Positions 7,366-14,038 of a stretch of 14,038 bases of DNA are shown in pieces. Each line of letters opens with the position of its first letter. The first letter of the stretch is position 1. This DNA comes from M55B120 sp965549355 (GTDB lineage: Bacteria > Actinomycetota > Humimicrobiia > Humimicrobiales > Humimicrobiaceae): NCBI GenBank assembly GCA_965549355.1, contig CBEVGD010000042.1, positions 1-14,038 of the forward strand. The letters run 5' to 3'. The notes under the pieces were generated by a model. The model was not told the origin of the DNA. It searched no databases and was given only the letters and a program-made list of their open reading frames with translations. A program made the translations under genes and the position numbers.

Positions 7366-8379
7366 ATGAATTGGATTTTCTTATCGATAACCATCGGCGG
7401 ATTTTTGGCCCTTGTCATCACCCCTTTATTTGTAAGATTTCAGAAGAGAAGAGCCATAGGAGAAAAAATAAGGGTAGATGGACCCAGGAGCCATTCTACT
7501 AAAGTCGGAACCCCTACGATGGGAGGCATGGTATTCGTACTTGCTTCAACAGCAGCTTTTGTGATAGTCAGCCTTATCAAGTATTACCGCTATCAGGACT
7601 ACAGTATGGAGGGGATCTTCATAACTTCGATCCTGCTGCTCTGCAGTGCAGTCGGTTTTATTGATGATTATATGGCTCTTAAGAAACAGCGCTCGCTTGG
7701 TCTCAGGGGATGGGTAAAAATATTTTTGCTCATCCTGATATGCATATATTTTATTTTATTTGCAAAGTTTATTCTGAATCTGGGAACCTACATAAATATA
7801 CCTTTTACAGGAGCCAGGATCGAACTGGGAAACTGGTACTATATCATAGCGGTCATCATCATAATGTCAACCACTAATGCTGTGAACCTTACTGACGGCC
7901 TGGATGGGCTGGCAGCAGGTTCTGCTTCCATAGTCCTGGCTATCTTTTGTTTTATAGCATTTCTTGAATGGAGCATCCTTGATCTCTCATATGGAATTGA
8001 TATCGCAGTAATAGGAGGAAGCACCCTCGCAGCCTGTGTCGGGTTTCTATGGTGGAATACGGCGCCGGCAGAAATATTTATGGGAGATACGGGCTCTTTT
8101 GGACTTGGGGGACTTATAGCGGCAATAGCGATCGTCCTTAAGCAGGAGGTCCTGCTTATAGTAATCGGCGGCCTGTTTGTAATTGAGACGCTTTCAGTAA
8201 TAATACAGGTATTATGGTTCAAAACCTTTAAGAAAAGAGTATTTAAGATGGCTCCCATACATCACCATTTCGAACTTATGGGCTGGCCCGAGATCAGGGT
8301 CATTATAAGATTCTGGCTCGTATGCGGTTTATTTTCAGCACTGGGCTTCTTTATATACTATTTGAAATTTATAGATTAG
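7366..8379 (+). CDS. mraY: Phospho-N-acetylmuramoyl-pentapeptide-transferase (MraY)
   Basis: MraY transfers phospho-MurNAc-pentapeptide from UDP to undecaprenyl phosphate, making lipid I at the inner face of the membrane. The 337-residue protein is strongly hydrophobic with about ten predicted membrane helices. Family signatures are complete: 'DGPRSHSTKVGTPTMGG' near 38-54, catalytic-site D100-D101 in 'GFIDDYMAL', 'NLTDGLDGLA' (174-183), 'MGDTGS' (239-244) and 'PIHHHFEL' (297-304). A good AAAGGAG ribosome-binding site precedes the ATG at 7366, unlike most genes in this cluster, so it may be translated independently of murF. Confidence 0.97.
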   Translation: MNWIFLSITIGGFLALVITPLFVRFQKRRAIGEKIRVDGPRSHSTKVGTPTMGGMVFVLASTAAFVIVSLIKYYRYQDYSMEGIFITSILLLCSAVGFIDDYMALKKQRSLGLRGWVKIFLLILICIYFILFAKFILNLGTYINIPFTGARIELGNWYYIIAVIIIMSTTNAVNLTDGLDGLAAGSASIVLAIFCFIAFLEWSILDLSYGIDIAVIGGSTLAACVGFLWWNTAPAEIFMGDTGSFGLGGLIAAIAIVLKQEVLLIVIGGLFVIETLSVIIQVLWFKTFKKRVFKMAPIHHHFELMGWPEIRVIIRFWLVCGLFSALGFFIYYLKFID

Positions 8380-8400
8380 CATCTTTTAAAAAGACTTCCT

Positions 8401-9840
8401 ATGAAAAATATAGATATTATTTTTAATCAAAAAAAAATAATAGTGATGGGTCTGGGTATTACAGGCGTCTCCGTCGCAAAAATGCTTATGGAATTGGGAA
8501 ATCATATAATCGCTTTTGATAATAATACAGGTCTTGACAGGGATGAGATATATTCCAGGATCGGAAAAACTGCAAAGGGAGATCTGGAGATAATCCTGAG
8601 CGGCGAGGAAGATATAGACGTCTCTCTCCTCAAAGGAGCCGGACTTATTATAGCTAGCCCCGGCATATCTTCAGAAAACAGCATGCTCAGAGCTGCAGCG
8701 GACAAAGGAATACCGGTCTGGGATGAGCTTGAATTATCCTGGCGACTCCTGAGCGGCAGACAGAGGTCCAATACTATAGCTATTACAGGTACAAATGGAA
8801 AGACAACCGCAGTAAACCTTACAGGCGCCATATTTCGGGATGCGGGCATGATGGTAGAAGTATGCGGAAATGTGGGCCGCCCTCTATTAAATACAATAAG
8901 AATAGATGAAAGTATAAAAAGGGCGGCCGGTGATGATATTGTACGGGTCATAGAGACAAGCAGTTTTCAACTGGAAAGGACATATACATTTAAACCCCGC
9001 GCAGGCATACTTTTGAATATAACCAGCGACCATATGGACAGACATAGATGTATAGAGGATTATGCGGATATGAAATTAAAGCTGTTTTTGAATCAGGATA
9101 TAAGTGATTATGCCATTGTAAATATGGATGACAGCTTGACTGCGGAAAAAATCATCGACATGGAAAGCAGGGAAAACGGGCCGTCTCTAATAAAATACAG
9201 CATAGAAAAGAAAGAAGGCTCCCATATATGGTACGGGGGCGGTAAAATATATTATGATTTTATTTCTCATAAGGGGAAAATAAATATTAGAAATGCTTTG
9301 CTGGCGGGAATGCATAATACTTCAAATGCAATGGCTGCTGCTGCGGCATCACTGATCTATGGAACAAGTCCTGAAAATATCGGAGACTCTATTAGAGGAT
9401 TTAAACCGCTTAGCCACAGGATGGAATATCTCGGAGAAATAGCAGGCATCAGGTGCATCAATGATTCAAAATCTACAAATCCTGATTCTACTATTGCCGC
9501 CCTTAAAGATTTTACAAAAGAGGTGACTCTGATAATGGGGGGCAAGGATAAGGATATGGATTTCCTGCCTCTGCTCGCTTTTCTGGATTCTGCTGTCAAT
9601 GATATTATACTTATCGGACAGTCTGCTCAATATGTGGAGGACCTTTTTAAAAGTAAAGGAAATGCATGCAATATTTTTAAATGTGAGAGCCTGGAAGAAG
9701 CTGTCCGGCTCGGTTTTAGAATAACTGCCCGGGGCGATGTATTATTATTGTCACCTGGCTGTGCAAGTATGGATATGTTCAGGGATTATAGGGACAGAGG
9801 CGATAGGTTTAAAAGTATTGTAATGTCTTTTAAGGAATAA
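8401..9840 (+). CDS. murD: UDP-N-acetylmuramoylalanine--D-glutamate ligase
   Basis: MurD adds D-glutamate to UDP-MurNAc-L-Ala in the cytoplasm using ATP. The 479-residue product starts with a Rossmann-like domain ('IIVMGLGITGVSVAKML', about 13-29). It then has the ATP loop GTNGKTT (130-136), the 'ETSSFQLE' motif, 'NITSDHMDRH', and K225 in 'DMKLKLF' at the position of the carbamylated lysine in E. coli MurD. The C-terminal domain has 'LSHRMEYLGEIAGIRCINDSKSTN', 'LIMGGKDKDMDF' and the closing 'LLSPGCASMDMFRDYRDRG', all diagnostic for MurD. It is 21 bp after mraY with only a poor ribosome-binding site and is followed 2 bp later by ftsW. Confidence 0.97.
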   Translation: MKNIDIIFNQKKIIVMGLGITGVSVAKMLMELGNHIIAFDNNTGLDRDEIYSRIGKTAKGDLEIILSGEEDIDVSLLKGAGLIIASPGISSENSMLRAAADKGIPVWDELELSWRLLSGRQRSNTIAITGTNGKTTAVNLTGAIFRDAGMMVEVCGNVGRPLLNTIRIDESIKRAAGDDIVRVIETSSFQLERTYTFKPRAGILLNITSDHMDRHRCIEDYADMKLKLFLNQDISDYAIVNMDDSLTAEKIIDMESRENGPSLIKYSIEKKEGSHIWYGGGKIYYDFISHKGKINIRNALLAGMHNTSNAMAAAAASLIYGTSPENIGDSIRGFKPLSHRMEYLGEIAGIRCINDSKSTNPDSTIAALKDFTKEVTLIMGGKDKDMDFLPLLAFLDSAVNDIILIGQSAQYVEDLFKSKGNACNIFKCESLEEAVRLGFRITARGDVLLLSPGCASMDMFRDYRDRGDRFKSIVMSFKE

Positions 9841-9842
9841 AA

Positions 9843-11027
9843 GTGGAAAAACAGATAAAAAGGCACAGGATCTTTAGTATTGGTCTGGAATATTATTTCC
9901 TTTTTATCATTACGCTGATACTTTCGGTAATCGGGGTAGTGATGATAGCGAGTGCCTCAGCATCTGTCGGGGAAAGATATTTTAATGATCCCTACTGGTT
10001 TATAAGAAGACAGGTGATATGGTGGTCCATATCTTTTATTTTCTTTCTGATAGCTTCAAGAATAGACTATAAGATATACCGCAAGTTTTCAATCTTTGTA
10101 ATGCTTATTATGGTGGGACTCCTTGCTCTTGTTTTAATACCCCGTTTCAGTATTGAGTCCGGCGGTTCAAGAAGATGGCTGGACCTGTGGTTTTTCAATC
10201 CGCAGCCCTCTGAATTTGCAAAACTTGCTCTAATAATCTTCTTTTCCGATTATATAAACAGGGATTATATAAAGGATGAGAGAATAAAAAGGATACTCTG
10301 GCCCCCATTTTTTATACTTTGCCTTGTAACGGTCCTTATTTTCCTGGAACCTGATTTGAGTACAGTAATTGTTATATGGCTCATAATCTTTATGATACTG
10401 TATGTAAGCGGTGTCAGGCTAAAGCACATTCTCGGATTGGGATTTATTGGTGCGGCGGTCACCATAGGGTATTTATTTCTTGAGGATTATAGGAGGGAGA
10501 GGCTGCTTGCTTTTTTAAATGGCACCGCAGAAAGCGGAGGGGCGAACTTTCAAATAAACCAATCGCTTATAGCATTGGGATCGGGTAATGTCCTTGGCCT
10601 CGGACTTGGGAATAGCGTTCAGAAATACTCATATCTCCCGGCGGCCCAGACTGATTTTATCTTTGCGATAATCGGAGAAGAGCTGGGCCTGATCGGCACT
10701 ATGCTGATAGTGATCCTATTTCTTTTATTTGCTTTTTTTGGCATCAGGGTATGCTTGAAGACCGCCGATAATTATGGCCGGGCTCTTGCTGCCGGCTGTG
10801 CCGGAATGATAGTGATCCCGGCTATAATAAATATTTCAGTGGTCACGGGACTGCTTCCTGTGACCGGACTCACTCTTCCGTTTATAAGTTTCGGGGGGTC
10901 ATCGCTTCTCCTCAACATGATAAGCGTGGGGATACTTCTAAATATATCGAGACAAAATCTGTTAATAAGAAGGATAAAAAAAGATATTAATAGTAAAATA
11001 ATGAGCAATGAAAAAAATATCAAATAG
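9843..11027 (+). CDS. ftsW: SEDS-family peptidoglycan glycosyltransferase FtsW
   Basis: FtsW polymerises lipid II into septal glycan strands in partnership with the class B PBP. The 394-residue product has about ten hydrophobic helices and SEDS motifs: 'SRRWLDLWFFNPQPSEFAKL' (with the conserved Pro-Ser-Glu), 'FLEPDLST', 'YLPAAQTDFIFAIIGEELG', and 'GLLPVTGLTLPFISFGGSS'. D271 in 'QTDFIF' aligns by eye with the catalytic Asp297 of E. coli FtsW. Position after murD and with ftsI in the same operon favours FtsW over its paralogue RodA. The start is GTG at 9843, 2 bp after the murD stop, with AAGGAA just upstream inside murD. Its last 20 bases overlap the next gene. Confidence 0.94.
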   Translation: MEKQIKRHRIFSIGLEYYFLFIITLILSVIGVVMIASASASVGERYFNDPYWFIRRQVIWWSISFIFFLIASRIDYKIYRKFSIFVMLIMVGLLALVLIPRFSIESGGSRRWLDLWFFNPQPSEFAKLALIIFFSDYINRDYIKDERIKRILWPPFFILCLVTVLIFLEPDLSTVIVIWLIIFMILYVSGVRLKHILGLGFIGAAVTIGYLFLEDYRRERLLAFLNGTAESGGANFQINQSLIALGSGNVLGLGLGNSVQKYSYLPAAQTDFIFAIIGEELGLIGTMLIVILFLLFAFFGIRVCLKTADNYGRALAAGCAGMIVIPAIINISVVTGLLPVTGLTLPFISFGGSSLLLNMISVGILLNISRQNLLIRRIKKDINSKIMSNEKNIK

Positions 11028-11448
11028 TTTTGAATTCAATGATCACTTTACCGGAAGATTAGCAGTCTTTTGCAGTGATGAAAGATTTGTTGAGGCAAAC
11101 CTGACATTTTTAAAAGATTCTTTGGAGATAAGACGAAGCGATCTGATGGTTTTACCCGGAGGGCCCATATTTATTATAAACGATGAGCCTGATCTATTGG
11201 AACGCTTAAATATTCTAATAAAAGCACACAAGATCAAGCAGATTATACTCATCTCGCATTCTGACTGCAGTTATTATAAGATAAATTTTAATGATCTTTC
11301 AAAAGAAGAGATATTTGAAAAACAAATGGATGATAATAAAGAAGCAATTAATAAGTTAGAAAGACTATTTAAGGATATTTCAGTCAGTGCATACCATGCT
11401 CAGATAAATGACTCAAAAGTTATCAACTATACTCAAATACAAAGTTAA
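11008..11448 (+). CDS. Small beta-carbonic-anhydrase-like zinc protein
   Basis: This 146-residue soluble protein has no signal or membrane segment. It shows the beta-carbonic anhydrase zinc-site pattern: C22-x-D24-x-R26 ('FCSDERF') and H84-x-x-C87 ('ISHSDCSYY'), giving the Cys-His-Cys ligands and the Asp-Arg dyad. The C-terminal 'VSAYHAQINDSKVINYTQI' resembles the last strand of that fold. It differs from ordinary beta enzymes (usually around 200 aa): the N-terminal helices are missing, 'PGGP' (50-53) stands where 'NAG' is usual, and no Gly follows the second Cys. It may therefore be a divergent carbonic anhydrase or a related zinc protein of unknown activity. It overlaps ftsW by 20 bp, suggesting coupled translation, and takes the place where murG is often found. 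Confidence 0.7.
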   Translation: MKKISNSFEFNDHFTGRLAVFCSDERFVEANLTFLKDSLEIRRSDLMVLPGGPIFIINDEPDLLERLNILIKAHKIKQIILISHSDCSYYKINFNDLSKEEIFEKQMDDNKEAINKLERLFKDISVSAYHAQINDSKVINYTQIQS

Positions 11449-11499
11449 TTGAATATATTAGAAAATGGAACCAATAATTAAATAGAAAGAGCATTAAAA

Positions 11500-12444
11500 A
11501 TGAATAATAAATATACTGTATCCAATGGTGAATTATCTTTTATGGGTTTGATCAGAATTTTATTCAATAAAAAACGGTGGTTTATAGCAATCTTTATAAT
11601 TTTAGCGATAGCAAGCTTTACTTATTTATCTCTAAGACCAGCTGAATATAATGTAAATTCAAAAATAAGAATTTCCGAAAGCTATATTAGCAGTAATAAC
11701 ATTCTGTATGATTATTTTCCTGAGGATGCAGAAGAACTATGGATTTTTCCTACCCATAGAAGGAATTTACTGGAAGATGAGAATCTTGACAGGATTGTCA
11801 GTGAATTAAGATCAAGTAAAATCTTAGGAAAGATAGCGAAAGATCAGGTATTTGATCTGGATAAAGCTAGAAGTGAAATTAATATTATTAAAGTTAAAGA
11901 AACTGATGATATTTTAATATCTACTACTTCTAATGATCCTGAAGGTGCGCTTGAAATAAATGAATCGCTTTTAAATGCATACCTTGATTACAAGAGAAAA
12001 GAAGTTGAGGGTATTTATGATATATTTTTACTCAAAATAACTGATAAGGTGAATGAAGATTGGGAAGATATTGAAAGCCTGACTTCTGAAAAGGGGAAAA
12101 ATGATGCTGAATACAGGGTTGAAGTCTCAAAACCTGTAAATGAAAGAAATGTAGATTATATAGCTCAAAGACTTGCAAATATAGATCTGCTTAATCGCGA
12201 AATCGGTATCCTGGATGTAGAATATAGGCAACTGCTTAAAGTAAAAAACAACCTTGAGGCAAATAAGGAATTCTTTATAAATAGGATAGAAATAATAGAA
12301 GAGCCTTATATAGATAATGTTGTTGTAAATGCAAGCCTTAAGAAAAACATAGTGTATAGTATTATAACTGCTATTATTATTGCTTTCATTCTCACTTTTT
12401 TTATTAGTATTGCCTATTATTCAAATTATGGCAATAAGCATTAA
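11500..12444 (+). CDS. Wzz/chain-length-determinant-type polysaccharide co-polymerase
   Basis: This 314-residue protein has the Wzz layout: a short cytoplasmic N-terminus, a membrane helix at about 27-45, a long charged and partly helical extracytoplasmic region (about 46-280), and a second membrane helix at about 284-306 ending in a short tail. The segment after the first helix ('SLRPAEYNVNSKIRI') and the 'DILISTTSNDPEGALEINESLLNAYLDY' stretch are typical of this family. Such proteins set the chain length of surface polysaccharides or link polymerisation to export. No fused tyrosine-kinase domain is present. A purine-rich AAAGAG lies about 9 nt before the ATG. The gene is clearly more AT-rich than the mur genes, and the flippase gene next door supports the role. 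Confidence 0.78.
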   Translation: MNNKYTVSNGELSFMGLIRILFNKKRWFIAIFIILAIASFTYLSLRPAEYNVNSKIRISESYISSNNILYDYFPEDAEELWIFPTHRRNLLEDENLDRIVSELRSSKILGKIAKDQVFDLDKARSEINIIKVKETDDILISTTSNDPEGALEINESLLNAYLDYKRKEVEGIYDIFLLKITDKVNEDWEDIESLTSEKGKNDAEYRVEVSKPVNERNVDYIAQRLANIDLLNREIGILDVEYRQLLKVKNNLEANKEFFINRIEIIEEPYIDNVVVNASLKKNIVYSIITAIIIAFILTFFISIAYYSNYGNKH

Positions 12445-12514
12445 TAATACTGGCTTGCGTTTCTCTGTATACTTAAATTATTCTCTTTTATAATAAATCC
12501 AAAAGGGTGAAGGA

Positions 12515-13978
12515 ATGAATAGCGGGAACAATATTTCTGATACCACATCAAAATATTCTGAAATTTTTAGCTCGACCTCTAAATATTCATTCTTAAGAAT
12601 TATTCTTTTTGCTGTATCTTATGTATTTTATATTCTAATAACCCGCCTGCTTGGACCCCAGGAATTTGGGAAATTAGCATTATTGATCCAGTTAGGAACT
12701 GAAATTGGTACTGTTCTGGTTATTGGGCTCCCTATGGCCTTAACCAGATTTATTCCTGAAATGAAGTTGAAAAAAGATAGAAGTATTCTTTTTTCAAAAT
12801 CTTTAAATGTCTCACTGATAATTTTTTTGGGTTTCAGTATTATTTATTTTACTGTAACTTATTTTTTTAGAAACTATATACCAGAAGAAATCATACAGGC
12901 GAAGTATTTTCTTTTTGCTTTCATATTAATTATCGGGATGGTTAAGCTGGGTATCGGCATGCTTTCAGGTCTGGGCAGTTTTATAAGCGGAACGGTTTTT
13001 GATGGCTCAACTCATATAATATGGAGACTGATTTCTTTTTTAATACTTATTTCCTTTACATACAGGCAGTTTGGGCTGGTTTTTAGTGTAAATGTAATAG
13101 TCCACTTTGTTGTAATGGTTATAATTTTTTTAGTTTTGAGAAATTACTTTATGCTATCAGGTTTTAAAATAGATAGTAAAATTATTAAGTTTAGTATCAC
13201 AGTAATGGCAAGCCAGATTATTTTTGCTTTAATTGCGGTAGCCGATCCGCTGCTTATAAGGATAATGCTTGATAGCTCTTCCGAGGTCGGATTCTATTAT
13301 GCAGGAACACGCATACCATTATTGTTCCAGACTCTGTTTTTTGCTCCGCTTGCAATACCTTTTCTTTATTATTTTTCAAGACCGGATTCTACTTTTAAGA
13401 TAAAGGAAACTATAATTAAATTTGGGACTAAAATGCTTACCATAATATTTGCGGTAATCTCACTGCTGGTATATTCTTTTGCCGGTAAATTTATTTTACT
13501 ATTTTTTGGCAGAGAATATAGCAGCAGCATAATAGTTCTTCAAATTTTTTCTTTTACCCTGTTTTTTATAGCACTGGAAGTTTTTTCAACTCCCTATTTC
13601 TTATCTATCAATAAACCATTTATACCTGTGATTTTGGGAGCAGTTTATCTGGTTCTGGTAATTACTTTAAATTTTATATTTATCCCAATTTTTAAAAGTG
13701 CCGGGCCCGCTATCTCAGCATTATGCGGACTGGGAGTCAGGATAACGATGTATTTAGTATTGCTAAAAAAGCAAAAAATAAATTTTATAAAGACCTATCT
13801 GATCCTCTCTGGCATATTAGCAGCAAGTGTAGTATTTGATATTTTTGTTCTTTCATATACAGGTGTTTTTGTATTTATATTGCTTGTATTTTTAACCAGG
13901 GTAATCACAGTGAGTGATATCAAAAGAATGTTTTCTATAATCAGAAAAAGAAAAGTAAAAAATTTTGAGGCTAAATAA
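12515..13978 (+). CDS. Wzx-type polysaccharide flippase (MOP superfamily)
   Basis: This is a 487-residue, very hydrophobic protein with roughly 12-14 membrane helices. The N-terminal 'RLLGPQEFGKLALL' (44-57) is the characteristic first-repeat motif of oligosaccharide flippases, and 'GFYYAGTRIPLLFQ' in the middle is the usual start of the second half. Such proteins move undecaprenyl-diphosphate-linked sugar repeat units across the cytoplasmic membrane. MurJ, the lipid II flippase, belongs to the same superfamily, but the motifs and the Wzz-like neighbour favour Wzx. Substrate cannot be told from sequence. A strong ribosome-binding stretch (AAGGGTGAAGGA) precedes the ATG. Base composition is low in GC, like the preceding gene. 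Confidence 0.85.
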   Translation: MNSGNNISDTTSKYSEIFSSTSKYSFLRIILFAVSYVFYILITRLLGPQEFGKLALLIQLGTEIGTVLVIGLPMALTRFIPEMKLKKDRSILFSKSLNVSLIIFLGFSIIYFTVTYFFRNYIPEEIIQAKYFLFAFILIIGMVKLGIGMLSGLGSFISGTVFDGSTHIIWRLISFLILISFTYRQFGLVFSVNVIVHFVVMVIIFLVLRNYFMLSGFKIDSKIIKFSITVMASQIIFALIAVADPLLIRIMLDSSSEVGFYYAGTRIPLLFQTLFFAPLAIPFLYYFSRPDSTFKIKETIIKFGTKMLTIIFAVISLLVYSFAGKFILLFFGREYSSSIIVLQIFSFTLFFIALEVFSTPYFLSINKPFIPVILGAVYLVLVITLNFIFIPIFKSAGPAISALCGLGVRITMYLVLLKKQKINFIKTYLILSGILAASVVFDIFVLSYTGVFVFILLVFLTRVITVSDIKRMFSIIRKRKVKNFEAK

Positions 13979-14038
13979 ATGAGTTTAGAAAAAATATCCG
14001 GAAAAATAATAATAACGGGATTATATATTTTTTTCCTG
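13979..14038 (+). CDS. Start of a probable membrane protein (partial)
   Basis: An ATG directly follows the flippase stop codon, with GAGG at 13967-13970 as ribosome-binding site (8-nt spacing). The frame stays open for 20 codons to the end of the window. The visible residues are a short polar start with two Lys pairs, then the beginning of a hydrophobic stretch ('IIITGLYIFFL'), as in a multi-spanning membrane protein. After a flippase gene, an O-antigen polymerase (Wzy) or ligase is a reasonable guess, but 20 residues cannot show it. Confidence 0.5.
   Translation, partial: MSLEKISGKIIITGLYIFFL

Noticed and set aside
12489..12494. TATAAT hexamer 20 bp before the flippase gene, as an internal promoter
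   Set aside because: It is a perfect -10 match, but the best -35 at 17-bp spacing (TGTATA) matches only three positions, and the leader would be very short. AT-rich DNA yields such hexamers by chance.
12515..13978. Flippase as MurJ (lipid II flippase) completing the wall pathway
   Set aside because: The N-terminal RLLGPQEFG motif and the neighbouring Wzz-like gene fit Wzx better than MurJ; same superfamily, so not fully excluded.
1..14038. CRISPR arrays, tRNA/rRNA genes, insertion sequences or defence genes
   Set aside because: I saw no spaced direct-repeat arrays of CRISPR type, no tRNA- or rRNA-like stretches, and no transposase or nuclease-defence genes; nearly all the window is accounted for by coding regions.

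Overview
The window holds a division-and-cell-wall (dcw) gene cluster followed by the start of a surface-polysaccharide locus. All recognisable genes are on the + strand. The organism is a bacterium with fairly low, AT-leaning base composition (many ATA Ile and AGA/AGG Arg codons). MurE carries the DNPR signature of meso-diaminopimelate-adding enzymes, so the wall is probably DAP-type. The gene order and the Cys-rich RsmH tail would fit a Firmicutes- or Actinobacteria-like, probably uncultured lineage. I cannot place it further, and no rRNA or other taxonomic marker is present.

Layout: the last codons of xseA and all of xseB (exonuclease VII) come first, with overlapping ends. A 249-bp AT-rich gap (335-583) follows. 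It holds nested inverted repeats, an A/T tract, a probable promoter, and a direct-repeat array that looks like the MraZ operator. Then come mraZ, rsmH, an ftsL-like gene, ftsI (division transpeptidase), murE, murF, mraY, murD and ftsW, mostly with short gaps or overlaps, as one likely operon. Products of this block clear 16S rRNA methylation (RsmH), cytoplasmic UDP-MurNAc-pentapeptide synthesis (MurD, MurE, MurF), lipid I formation (MraY), and septal glycan polymerisation and cross-linking (FtsW with the FtsI-type PBP and FtsL).

The usual continuation murG-murC-ftsQ-ftsA-ftsZ does not follow ftsW here. Instead a small beta-carbonic-anhydrase-like protein overlaps the end of ftsW by 20 bp. After it come a Wzz-type chain-length regulator, a Wzx-type flippase, and the first 20 codons of another probable membrane protein cut by the window end. 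Base composition drops in this last third, which suggests a separately acquired or faster-evolving surface-glycan locus.

The most interesting points are the MraZ-box array lying on the promoter, and the carbonic-anhydrase-like gene joined to a block of Mur ligases whose relatives depend on a CO2-derived carbamylated lysine. I saw no clear sign of a wholly new multi-gene system.
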